NCBI GenBank assembly: GCA_041394945.1
Contig: JAWKHH010000003.1
Location: 868,001-932,000 of the forward strand
Reading direction: 5' to 3'
From: Bryobacteraceae bacterium
Lineage (GTDB): Bacteria > Acidobacteriota > Terriglobia > Bryobacterales > Bryobacteraceae
DNA: 64,000 nt
A program made the position numbers and the translations under genes. The notes under the pieces were generated by a model. That model worked only from the letters and a program-made list of their open reading frames with translations, did not search any database and was not told the DNA's origin. Of this stretch, positions 45,243 to 53,615 are shown piece after piece; position 1 is the stretch's first letter, and each line of letters starts with the position of its first letter.

Positions 45243-46505
45243 CTAGGCTCCTTCGCCCTTCACCGGCGCGCTCACCGCCGCCGGCTCCGCCTCGCGCACG
45301 TTCCAATCGGCCTGTGGCGTCAGCACCGCGCCCCACCCGCTGCACTCGCCGCCGACGTCCAGATGGAGGATATCGGAGAGCAGCCGCGGCTGCGATACGT
45401 TGCCCCACAGCAGCACTTTGAAATGCAGCGAGTACAGCCCAGGCTCGAGCCACAGCGGCGGAACGCGCAGCTTGATCTCGTAGCGGCCCTTCCACGATCC
45501 CGAACGGAACTCCGGGCTGTCCCGCCGCAGGTGGAAGATGTTGCGCTGGTTCATGTCCTCCAGCTTGCAGATCAGCACGAAACCCGCCACCTCTTCGCTC
45601 AGATTCAAGGTCGTCGCCAGTTCCATCGAGTCCTGGTGCTGAATGGTCGTCGCCTCGTGCGACGTCAGGTACACCTCGCCGAATCCCGTCCGCGTCGAAT
45701 CGGCGTCGGTCTTCTCCGCCGCCGCCGCCATCTTGTAATAGGTTTCGATCGCCTTGCCGATCGCCCCCTGTTCGATCACCGCGCCGCGCTCGAGCACGAT
45801 GCCCTTCTCGCAAAGCGACCGCACCGCGCCCATGTTGTGGCTCACGAACAGCACCGTACGGCCCTGCTTGGCCACCTCGCCCATCTTGCCCATGCACTTC
45901 TTCTGGAACGCGAGGTCGCCCACCGCCAGCACTTCGTCGACAAGCAAAATCTCCGGATCGAGGTGCGCCGCCACGGCGAACGCCAACCGCAGGTACATGC
46001 CGCTCGAATAGAACTTCACCGGCGTGTCCACGAACTTCTCCACTTCCGAAAACGCCACGATCGCGTCGAACTGCCGCTCGATGTCGGCCCGCCGCATCCC
46101 GAGAATCGCGCCGTTCAGGTAGATGTTCTCCCGCCCGGTCAACTCCGGATGGAAGCCCGTGCCCACTTCGAGCAGCGACCCCACCCGCCCATGGATATCC
46201 GCGTGGCCGGACGAAGGCTCCGTGATCCGCGACAGGACCTTGAGAAGGGTGCTCTTGCCCGCGCCGTTGCGGCCGATCACACCCACCACCTCTCCCCGGT
46301 TTACCTGGAAGTTCACGTCCCGCAAGGCAAGGAACGTTTCCTTCGCCGCCGCGCGCTCACTGCGCCCGAGCAGCCGCTTCGGCATCGAAAGGATGCCGGT
46401 GCCGGTCTCCATCAGTGTCTCCCGAAGCGTCTTGTACCCATTCGGCTTCCCGCCGATGGTATAGATCTTCGAAAGGTTTTCCGCTTGAATCGCTATCGCG
46501 CTCAA
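45243..46505 (-). CDS. ABC transporter ATP-binding protein for polysaccharide export (Wzt-like)
   Basis: This 420-aa protein has an ATPase domain with Walker A VIGRNGAGKSTLLKV, signature FYSSGMYLRLAFAVA, Walker B ILLVDEVLAVGD and the switch His in FVSHNMG. An extra C-terminal domain of about 160 residues (YLTSHEATTIQ, LRVPPLWLEPGLYSLHF) is typical of Wzt proteins that recognise the glycan end. The start is TTG 46505, sharing bases with the upstream stop. The cognate permease (57751-58653) is 11 kb away in the same locus, which is unusual. Confidence 0.88.
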   Translation of the reverse strand: MSAIAIQAENLSKIYTIGGKPNGYKTLRETLMETGTGILSMPKRLLGRSERAAAKETFLALRDVNFQVNRGEVVGVIGRNGAGKSTLLKVLSRITEPSSGHADIHGRVGSLLEVGTGFHPELTGRENIYLNGAILGMRRADIERQFDAIVAFSEVEKFVDTPVKFYSSGMYLRLAFAVAAHLDPEILLVDEVLAVGDLAFQKKCMGKMGEVAKQGRTVLFVSHNMGAVRSLCEKGIVLERGAVIEQGAIGKAIETYYKMAAAAEKTDADSTRTGFGEVYLTSHEATTIQHQDSMELATTLNLSEEVAGFVLICKLEDMNQRNIFHLRRDSPEFRSGSWKGRYEIKLRVPPLWLEPGLYSLHFKVLLWGNVSQPRLLSDILHLDVGGECSGWGAVLTPQADWNVREAEPAAVSAPVKGEGA

Positions 46506-48301
46506 AAACTCACCTCCGCTCGTCTCGCGCTGGCCTGGTTGGCCGTCAGACCCAGGCTCACCCATTGCCAGATATAGAAGCTGTTGTCGGACTGGCCCTC
46601 CTGATAGGCCGCCCATTCATCCCGCACCGCTTTTTCGCTCAACCACCCGCCGCCGAACTCCCCGAGCGCCGAACGAATCGCTTCATCGGCCCACGGCCGC
46701 AGCACACCCGACAGCCACTCCCGCTGCGGCGTCTGCACCGGCCTCTTCGGCGCTTCGGATACCTCGCCCGGCAGCAGGCCGCGCGTGATCTTCCGCATCA
46801 TCACCTTCCCCTGCATCTTGCCCTGCCACTCGCCCACTTTCCTTCGCGCCGGCTGGCGGAAGGCCAGTTCGAACAGCCGGTGATCGAGGAACGGCTCCCG
46901 CAGCTCGCACGATACCCGCATCGATACCCGGTCGTTGAATCGCAGCGCCCGCGGAATCTTCGTGTACCGTGTGTCCTGATACTGCCGGTTGCGCAGCACG
47001 TCCTTGAACGGCTGCCGCGGCGCAAGCGGCTCGGCCAGCGCCAGAAAGTCCGGATCCAGGCACTCCGGCCGCACCGGCCTCGACTTCGACCCCTGCACCG
47101 GCCCCTGCGCCGGCGCCGCCATGGCCCGCGCGCCGTTCACCGCCCCGTTCATGGCCGCCAGCGGCTGGTAGTAGTCGTACCCGGCCCACTGTTCGTCCAT
47201 CCCCTGCCCGTCGAGCAGCACCACCACGCCTTCGCGCCGCGCCTGCTCGAACACGCGCGCGTAGGCGAGCGTCGGCAGGCCGCCGAACGGCCCGTCCTGC
47301 GTCTCCTGCACCGACGCGGCCAGCTCCGGCACGTCCGCCGCCTTCAGCGGACAGACAAAGATCGGATGCCCGGAAAGCTCCAGCATCTTGCGCACCCACG
47401 GCAGTTCATCGTACCGGGGGTCGCCGGTCACGTAGGTGAACGCCTTCACCTTGCCCACGCCGCCCTCCATCACGTGAACCAGCCCCAGCAGCGTCGCCGA
47501 ATCCAGCCCGCCGCTGATCGTGATCCCCACCGGAACATCGGCGCGGAATCGCAGCCGGATCGTTTCGTCGAGCAGCGCCCGGTATTCTTCTTCCACCTCG
47601 GCGTCGCTGCGTTGGTCGTACTCGTTGCCAACCCGATCGGCCAAATCGTACCAGCAGGACGTCCGGTACGCCCCCTTTTCCCAAATCAGCATGTGGCCGG
47701 GCAGTAGCGAGGTGACCCCGCGCCAGAATGTCCGCTCTCCGTGGTCGTGCAGTCCCGCTGCCAGGTAGGTGGCCCATGCCACTTCATCGTGCACGGCCGG
47801 CACGCCACCCCGGTGCAGGGCGTGGATCTCGCTCGCCAGCAACAGCGCCCCGTCCACCTCCGCGTAGTAGAGCGGCTTCACACCGAACCGGTCCCGCGCC
47901 GCGAACAGCCGCTGCTCGCGCTCGTCCCAGATCAGAAACGCGAACATCCCGATCAGCCGGTCCAGGCAGCCCGCGCCCCAACGCTCATAGGCCGCCAGAA
48001 GGACCTCGGTGTCGGTGCCCGTCCGGAACGGATACCCGTCCAGTTCCTTCCGCAGCTCGAGGTAGTTGTAGATCTCGCCATTGAAGACAATGTGCAAGGT
48101 CCCGGAAGGATCCGACATCGGCTGCCGTCCGGCCTCGGATAGGTCAAGAATGCTCAAGCGGTTGTGCGCCAGCCCGGCTCCGTGGCCGGGATCGAGGTAC
48201 ACGCCATCCGCGTCGGGGCCGCGGTGCTGCTGCGCCCCCATCATCGCCGTCAAATTTTCGCTGCGCCAGTTTCGGCCTGCAGCGCCTGCGATTCCGCACA
48301 T
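46502..48301 (-). CDS. Asparagine synthase (glutamine-hydrolysing)
   Basis: This 599-aa protein starts at ATG 48301, giving the required N-terminal Cys2 (MCGIAGAAG) for glutaminase activity. It has the class II amidotransferase features RGPDADGVY, NGEIYNYLELR and TDTEVLLAAYERWG. The synthetase domain has SGGLDSATLLGLV (PP-loop). In capsule loci such enzymes can amidate uronic acids or a bound amino acid instead of Asp. It overlaps the dehydrogenase gene end by 52 bp. Confidence 0.85.
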   Translation of the reverse strand: MCGIAGAAGRNWRSENLTAMMGAQQHRGPDADGVYLDPGHGAGLAHNRLSILDLSEAGRQPMSDPSGTLHIVFNGEIYNYLELRKELDGYPFRTGTDTEVLLAAYERWGAGCLDRLIGMFAFLIWDEREQRLFAARDRFGVKPLYYAEVDGALLLASEIHALHRGGVPAVHDEVAWATYLAAGLHDHGERTFWRGVTSLLPGHMLIWEKGAYRTSCWYDLADRVGNEYDQRSDAEVEEEYRALLDETIRLRFRADVPVGITISGGLDSATLLGLVHVMEGGVGKVKAFTYVTGDPRYDELPWVRKMLELSGHPIFVCPLKAADVPELAASVQETQDGPFGGLPTLAYARVFEQARREGVVVLLDGQGMDEQWAGYDYYQPLAAMNGAVNGARAMAAPAQGPVQGSKSRPVRPECLDPDFLALAEPLAPRQPFKDVLRNRQYQDTRYTKIPRALRFNDRVSMRVSCELREPFLDHRLFELAFRQPARRKVGEWQGKMQGKVMMRKITRGLLPGEVSEAPKRPVQTPQREWLSGVLRPWADEAIRSALGEFGGGWLSEKAVRDEWAAYQEGQSDNSFYIWQWVSLGLTANQASARRAEVSF

Positions 48302-49272
48302 AAAGTTCCCTTTTCCAACGCACGAGCGCTCAGCCATGTTTCCAGCCGTAGCGCAAGAAATTCCTCGGTCTTAGCCATCGACTCATACGTGCAGCCGCCC
48401 GTATGAGGCGTGATCACGATATTTCCTCCCTCACGCGCGTACTCGATCAACGGATGACCGGCCTCTCCAAGCCGGTGCTCGGCCGCCAGCACATCCACTG
48501 CCGCGCCGGCCAGCTTCCCTTCCCGCAGCGCGCCGAGCAGCGCCGCTTCGTCCACCAACTCTCCCCGCGACGTGTTGATGAACCACGCCCCGGATTTCAT
48601 TCGCCCGAAACAGGCCCGGTCGAACAGGCCCGTTGTCGTCGAGTCCAAACTAACATGCAGGCTTACGAGATCGGAATGGGAGAGCAGTTCCTCGAGTGGT
48701 ACCAATTCGGCCGGAGGTTCTAAACTCCCCTCCCAGTCCTTTCGTTCCGATACCAGGACCCGGCATCCGAACGCATCCAGATACCGCGCCACGATCCTCC
48801 CCAACCGCCCGTACCCCACCACGCCCACCGTCTTGCCGTGCAGTTCATGGCCCCGGAACAAATCGCGGTTCCATCCGCCCTCCACGACGTGCCGCGCCGC
48901 GCCGGGCAGGCGCCGCAGTAGCGCCAGCATCAGCCCGATCGTATGCTCCGCCGTCGCGCGGATCTCCTTGAGAAACTCGGTTTCGCCCTTCAGCGAGATC
49001 ACCGCGATCCCACGCCGCGCCGCTTCCTCGAGGTCGACGTGCGTCAACCCCGTCGTCGGCGTCGCGATCGCCTGGAGTCCGGGCGCCGCCTCCATCGCCT
49101 CCCGCCCGATATAGTGCCGCAGCCGGACCCAGAGAACTTCCGTCCCCTGGGCCGCCTCGGCGAGCAACTCCTCCCGCGTGCGGAGATCGCGCGAGCGCAC
49201 CTGGCCCATCGCGGCCAGCCGCTCCAGCGCCACGCGGGAGAAGTTCTCGTTCTCTGTGATCAGGATTTGCAA
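48250..49272 (-). CDS. D-isomer-specific 2-hydroxyacid dehydrogenase
   Basis: This 340-aa protein has the NAD-binding motif GKTVGVVGYGRLGRIVARYLDAFG, the substrate Arg in FINTSRGELVDE, Glu in GAAVDVLAAEHRLGE and His in NIVITPHTGGCTYE, the complete catalytic triad. It could make a 2-hydroxy/2-keto acid for sugar acylation or act in serine metabolism. The TTG start at 49272 overlaps the CMP-sugar synthetase by 13 bp. The C-terminus overlaps asparagine synthase by 52 bp, so both ends are constrained. Confidence 0.82.
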   Translation of the reverse strand: MQILITENENFSRVALERLAAMGQVRSRDLRTREELLAEAAQGTEVLWVRLRHYIGREAMEAAPGLQAIATPTTGLTHVDLEEAARRGIAVISLKGETEFLKEIRATAEHTIGLMLALLRRLPGAARHVVEGGWNRDLFRGHELHGKTVGVVGYGRLGRIVARYLDAFGCRVLVSERKDWEGSLEPPAELVPLEELLSHSDLVSLHVSLDSTTTGLFDRACFGRMKSGAWFINTSRGELVDEAALLGALREGKLAGAAVDVLAAEHRLGEAGHPLIEYAREGGNIVITPHTGGCTYESMAKTEEFLALRLETWLSARALEKGTLCAESQALQAETGAAKI

Positions 49273-49979
49273 ACAGCTTCCACGAGCCCGTGTTCCTGCA
49301 TCAGAAACGCCGCCAGCTTCAAATCGAACGGCTCATCGATGTTGCACGCCCGCTCCCGCGGCACGATCCACGCCCGGCAGTCCTTGCCCTTGAGCGACGA
49401 CTGGTTCATCAGAACGTCGCGCCGTGTCAGGTAAATCGATCCTTCGCGCAGGTAGATCGGCGGCAGCTTTTGCCGCGGCATCCCCTCGAACCGCTCGGCG
49501 AATTCGGGCTCGATCACCCGGCTGTCCTCGCCGATATACTTCATCCGGGCCGGGTGCCGCTCACCGACGTCGAAAAACGAAATCACCGAATCGGCACCCG
49601 TTCGCTCGAGCAGCGCCACCGCGCCGTCGATATCGGACGCCTGCCGCAGCGGATTGGTCGGCTGCAGCGTGAGGATCGCGTCGAAACGGTCGCCCGCCGC
49701 CTCCAGCCGCTCCACCACATCCTGCAGCACCGGCACGGTCGGCGTATCGTCCTGCGCCAGATGCTCCGGACGCAGAAACGGCGCCTCGAGCCCCCACTCG
49801 CGGCCCACCCGCGCGATCTCCTCGTCATCGGTCGACAGCACCACGCGCGAGACGGAGCCGGCGGCGAGCGCCGCTTCCGCCGTCCACGCGAGCAGCGGCT
49901 TACCGAGCAACGGCGTGATGTTCTTGCGCGGGATTCCCTTCGACCCCCCGCGCGCCGTCACGATCCCAAGTACGCGCAT
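49260..49979 (-). CDS. CMP-nonulosonate cytidylyltransferase (NeuA/LegF-like)
   Basis: This 239-aa protein has the nucleotidyltransferase start GIVTARGGSKGIPRKNI, then VVLSTDDEEIA, LTLQPTNPLRQASDIDGAV and DEPFDLKLAAF. It activates a sialic-acid-like sugar with CTP for transfer. It is linked with a nonulosonate synthase (56715-57767) and a hydrolysing epimerase (49900-51198). The N-terminus overlaps the epimerase end by 80 bp. Confidence 0.88.
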   Translation of the reverse strand: MRVLGIVTARGGSKGIPRKNITPLLGKPLLAWTAEAALAAGSVSRVVLSTDDEEIARVGREWGLEAPFLRPEHLAQDDTPTVPVLQDVVERLEAAGDRFDAILTLQPTNPLRQASDIDGAVALLERTGADSVISFFDVGERHPARMKYIGEDSRVIEPEFAERFEGMPRQKLPPIYLREGSIYLTRRDVLMNQSSLKGKDCRAWIVPRERACNIDEPFDLKLAAFLMQEHGLVEAVCKS

Positions 49980-51198
49980 GTCCGTTTCCTTTTCCCGCGG
50001 CCGCTTCCTCGCTCACGAAGTAGAGCCGCTTCTGTACGTAAGGTTTCAGCGAGGCCACCGCATCGGCCACCCGCTCCGCCACGTAACCGTCGCCATAGAG
50101 CGTCGAGGGCGCGTAGCGGCCGTGCGCCAGGTGCGCCTTCACCCGCGCCACGATGTCGCCCGCATCCGGAGCGCACCGCACCGCGTGAACATCGGTCTCG
50201 CGGCCGTCCTGCCGGTCGCCGACGAGCACCACCGGCGTGCCGAAATAGCCGGCGTCGCGCACGAAGCTCGACGAGTTGCCCACCGCGCACGCCGTCTTCG
50301 CCAGCACCTGCAGATAGTTCTCCGGCGGCAGGTTCGTCACCGTCCGCAGCCAATCCGGAGCGTGCTGGTCGCGAAATACGCGGATGGTCTTCGAGATGTG
50401 ATCCGCGCCCGCGTCGATATTCGGCCACAGCATCACCGTCTGCATGTTGACTTCGTGCAAGGCCTCGAGCATCTGCCGCATCTGCTCGTATTCGCCGCCG
50501 AACGTGGTCGTCGTCGGGTGATAGATCACCAGCAGAAAAGGCTTCTCTACGTCGATCGCGGAACCGCTGCCGGTGCCGTTGATCACTTCCGGATCGAGGT
50601 GCGGATTCATCTGCCGGGCAATGTCGCTGCCCGGACAGCCCACGCCGAGCACCGTATCCGGCGCCTCGCCCATCCGCAGCAGGTATTCCTTCGCCCGCTG
50701 CGTCGAAGGGTAATGAAACTGCGCGAACTTCGAAATGGCGTGCCGCGCGCTTTCGTCGATCGATCCCGACACCTCGCCGCCTTGCAGATGCACCATCGGG
50801 ATGTTCATGTACGCCGCCGCGATCGCCGCCCCCAGCGCCTCGTACCGGTCGCCGATCAGCAGCACCACGTCCGGCTTCAGCCGCAGGTACTCGTTGGCGA
50901 ACTCCTGCACGCCGATCCCCACCGACTTCGCCATCGATATCGGCGTCGAGCCCTCGAGCTCCGTGTAGATCTCGCCATGCACGCGGAAACCTTCCCGCCG
51001 CACGAGATCGGCCGCCCGCCCGAACCGCTCGAGCACCATTGTGCCGGCCGCGATGCACAGCAGCTCCAGCGCCGGATGATCCCGGATCGCCGTCATCACC
51101 GGCTTCAGCCGGCCGTAGTTGGCGCGGTCCACCAGCACCACGCATACCCGGCGCGGCCGCTCTACCTTCCGCGGAACTTCTTTCTTGATCGGTTGCAT
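49900..51198 (-). CDS. Hydrolysing UDP-sugar 2-epimerase (NeuC/LegG-like)
   Basis: This 432-aa GT-B-fold epimerase has VCVVLVDRANYGRLKPVM, LLIGDRYEALGAAIAAAYMNIP, LQGGEVSGSIDESARHAISKFA, YHPTTTTFGGEYEQM and NSSSFVRDAGYFGTPVV. It makes a 2-epimerised free N-acetyl sugar for nonulosonic acid synthesis. Whether the sugar is ManNAc or a 2,4-diacetamido sugar is not readable, but the aminotransferase and dehydratase in the locus favour the latter. The last 25 residues are a low-complexity tail that overlaps the cytidylyltransferase start. Confidence 0.85.
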   Translation of the reverse strand: MQPIKKEVPRKVERPRRVCVVLVDRANYGRLKPVMTAIRDHPALELLCIAAGTMVLERFGRAADLVRREGFRVHGEIYTELEGSTPISMAKSVGIGVQEFANEYLRLKPDVVLLIGDRYEALGAAIAAAYMNIPMVHLQGGEVSGSIDESARHAISKFAQFHYPSTQRAKEYLLRMGEAPDTVLGVGCPGSDIARQMNPHLDPEVINGTGSGSAIDVEKPFLLVIYHPTTTTFGGEYEQMRQMLEALHEVNMQTVMLWPNIDAGADHISKTIRVFRDQHAPDWLRTVTNLPPENYLQVLAKTACAVGNSSSFVRDAGYFGTPVVLVGDRQDGRETDVHAVRCAPDAGDIVARVKAHLAHGRYAPSTLYGDGYVAERVADAVASLKPYVQKRLYFVSEEAAAGKGNGHARTWDRDGARGVEGNPAQEHHAVAR

Positions 51199-51220
51199 GA
51201 ATTCTCCGTTGAAAAATCAG

Positions 51221-52147
51221 TTACACTGCCACGCCGTCGAGCGCGTTCTTGCAGTCCACGCGGCGGATGTGAAAAGGGGCGGCGCCCGCGCCGCTCGGGC
51301 CCACCTCGGTGGTGAACGAACACGCGAACCCCAGTTCGCCGAGCATCGCCACCGACTCATCCGTATACGAAGCGCGCTTGCCGTACGGATACGAGAACGG
51401 CCACAACGTCTGCGGCGCGCAGTTGGCCTCGAGCAGCCGCCGGCAGCTTCCCAGGTCGAACGCGAGTTCCTCCGCGTTCAGCGACGAAACCGGCCGGTGC
51501 CAGTGCGTGTGCCCACCGATCCGTTGCCCCGCCGATTGCATCGCCCGCGCCTGCTCCCAGCTCACGTACAGCTCGCGCGCGAAATCGGCCTCGTCGCCGA
51601 TCCGGTCCTCGAACAGGCTCTTCACCGCCCCATCGCGAACCTCCGCCGCCATCGTGAAGTTGAAAAGATACTTGAACCGCGCCACCTCGATCGTGTCCCA
51701 TTTGTACGTCGCGCGCGCGGTGGCTTCATCCACTCCATCGTCGGAGCAGCCGAACCGGGCGAGCATTTCCGACCGGTAGTCCGCGAAATCGAGCGCCGCC
51801 ATCAGGAAGTGGTTCATGTGCACCGGCGCCACCGTGTGCTCTTCCACCGCCGACGTGATCAGGAAAAACTGCCCCTCGATCCCGCGCTCGGCAAGCACCG
51901 GCGTCACCAGGTCATGATGCTCGGCCACGCCGTCGTCGAACGTCAGCAGGCACAGGTCGCGCCGCGGCTCATACCGGCCCGCGAGAAACGCGAGCGCCGA
52001 TTCGAGCGTCGCCATCTCGTACTCGCGCGCCAGCGCGTCCACCTGCGCGACGAAATCATCGGCGAGCATTCCCTTGATGCGCGGGTACTTCGTGCGCGGC
52101 AGATCGCGCACGTAGTGGTACATCACGGTGTGAAGGGCGGGAGGCAT
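51221..52147 (-). CDS. Polysaccharide deacetylase (NodB-like)
   Basis: This 308-aa protein has the metal/catalytic motifs LTFDDGVAEHHDLV and GGHTHWHRPV, with YPYGKR as the third motif. It is not clearly exported, since no signal peptide is visible, so it may act on cytoplasmic or lipid-linked sugars. It lies between the GNAT-like and NeuC-like genes and adjusts N-acetylation of the glycan, by inference. Confidence 0.83.
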   Translation of the reverse strand: MPPALHTVMYHYVRDLPRTKYPRIKGMLADDFVAQVDALAREYEMATLESALAFLAGRYEPRRDLCLLTFDDGVAEHHDLVTPVLAERGIEGQFFLITSAVEEHTVAPVHMNHFLMAALDFADYRSEMLARFGCSDDGVDEATARATYKWDTIEVARFKYLFNFTMAAEVRDGAVKSLFEDRIGDEADFARELYVSWEQARAMQSAGQRIGGHTHWHRPVSSLNAEELAFDLGSCRRLLEANCAPQTLWPFSYPYGKRASYTDESVAMLGELGFACSFTTEVGPSGAGAAPFHIRRVDCKNALDGVAV

Positions 52148-52148
52148 G

Positions 52149-53360
52149 TCAGTTCGGCCTGTCCTGGTCGGAATCCGCTTTCGTCCAATACCATTCGCAG
52201 CTCGAGTCGATCGCCACGCTCGCGACCTCGGCCGGACGGAACATCGCGCTTAGAATCCCGCCGCCCTTGCCGTCCACCGGCTGGAAGCGCGAAGGAACCC
52301 GTTCGCCTTCCGGATGCGACTCCGCCAGCCGGAACCCGGCCTCTTCGAGCCATCCGCGCGTCATGCCGTGGAAGCCGTAGTAATCGGTGAAGAATACGTC
52401 CGCCCCGGCCATATCGTGAAGCACCGCGGCGAGAAGATCGTCCGAGTTCTGCCGCGAGGCCGGCAGAAACTCCACCAGCCGCCCGATCCGGTCCACGTCT
52501 TCGCGGTCCGACGGCAGCACCGTCGATTTCACCGCGCCGTGATCGCTCACCGGCGTCGCCTGCGCGTTCGCCACCGCTTTGCGAATCGTCTCCAGCCGCC
52601 ACACCGCGAGCCCTGTGCGCGACCCGTCGGCCACCGTCACAAACCGGTATTCGAACGTCGGGTGCTGGCGATAGCGCCAATCGAGAAACGCGTGGTCGCG
52701 CGCCGCCCCGATCGTATCCTCGGCGATGTGCCGCCAGTTGGCCTCGTCCCAATCGGCCGGCAGTTCATGGCCGATTGCCGCCGGCGCCGCCGGCAGCGCG
52801 CTCATCGCGAACGCGCCCGCGAGGTCGGCCTTCTGTTCCGCCGTCCAATCCGGATACGCGATCGAAAGCACGTTCTCCATCCGCGCGGCGCGGCCCGGCA
52901 GCACCGCCACGTGCCGCGGCATGTACGGCAGCACTTCCCCCCGCAGGACTTTATAAATGGTTTGCGTCGCCGGATTGATGCCCGAAGCCACCACGGCCTG
53001 GAACGGCGGCCGCCGGAACTGGCTCAGAAGTTGCAGCGCCAGCGTCCCGCGCCGGTGGTCCGGATGCACCACGTAGTTGGCGATCCACACGCCCGAAAGC
53101 GTCTTCCCCTTGTGGTTAAACAGGAACGGAATGCCGCCCAGAATGCCCACGATCTCGCCGTTTTTCTCGGCCACCGCGAAGCAGTACTCTTCCTTGTTCG
53201 GCCACTGGTTGTTGTGCAGAAACGTCCAGTCGAACAGCGCCTTGTCGCGGCAGTAGACGTGATGATTGGCCCAGTGGTCGTGCAGAAACTGGCTCAACAC
53301 CGGGTATTCATCGAGCCGCGCGAAGCGGAAACTGAGTGCGGGTGCGGTTGCTGCGGGCAT
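52149..53360 (-). CDS. GNAT-like acyltransferase
   Basis: This 403-aa protein has an N-terminal GNAT-type half: FRFARLDEYPVLSQFLHDHW, ENGEIVGILGGIPFLF-like strands and NYVVHPDHRRGTLALQLL as the acyl-CoA/ACP loop. The second half (DWRYRQHPTFEYRFVTV, LPADWDEANW) is a degenerate repeat, as in double-GNAT proteins of peptidoglycan or sugar acylation. The acyl carrier protein gene directly follows it in reverse order, so it could take an acyl group from that carrier. The best match is fold-level only. Confidence 0.6.
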   Translation of the reverse strand: MPAATAPALSFRFARLDEYPVLSQFLHDHWANHHVYCRDKALFDWTFLHNNQWPNKEEYCFAVAEKNGEIVGILGGIPFLFNHKGKTLSGVWIANYVVHPDHRRGTLALQLLSQFRRPPFQAVVASGINPATQTIYKVLRGEVLPYMPRHVAVLPGRAARMENVLSIAYPDWTAEQKADLAGAFAMSALPAAPAAIGHELPADWDEANWRHIAEDTIGAARDHAFLDWRYRQHPTFEYRFVTVADGSRTGLAVWRLETIRKAVANAQATPVSDHGAVKSTVLPSDREDVDRIGRLVEFLPASRQNSDDLLAAVLHDMAGADVFFTDYYGFHGMTRGWLEEAGFRLAESHPEGERVPSRFQPVDGKGGGILSAMFRPAEVASVAIDSSCEWYWTKADSDQDRPN

Positions 53361-53615
53361 CTAGGAAACTCCGATCTCTTTCTTTTTCTCGGCCACCAGC
53401 GCGGCCACCAGCTCCACCGAAAGCAGTTGCTCGATCTCCTCCGGCTCGAACTGCACGCCGAACTCTTCCTCGAGCGCCATCACGAGATTGAGGTGCTGGA
53501 TGGAATCCCACCCCTCGATCGTGTCCGGCGAGGCGTCGTCGGTCATCTGCTCGATCGTGGCCCCGAATGCATCGGCCATCATGGTGCGAATACGTTCGAA
53601 TGTCGCGTCCCTCAC
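53361..53615 (-). CDS. Acyl carrier protein
   Basis: This 84-aa protein has the phosphopantetheine site DSIQHLNL in EGWDSIQHLNLVMALEEEFG. Its start GTG 53615 overlaps the FkbH-like gene end by 4 bp. Together with the FkbH-like, MaoC-SDR and CapK-like genes it indicates that an acyl group is built or loaded on a carrier in this locus. Confidence 0.92.
   Translation of the reverse strand: MRDATFERIRTMMADAFGATIEQMTDDASPDTIEGWDSIQHLNLVMALEEEFGVQFEPEEIEQLLSVELVAALVAEKKKEIGVS

Noticed and set aside
43833..46577. Long plus-strand open frame (about 900 codons) across three minus-strand genes
   Set aside because: It is an Arg/His/Pro-rich shadow that spans three gene boundaries and lacks domains. 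The minus-strand genes have clear motifs and coupled starts.
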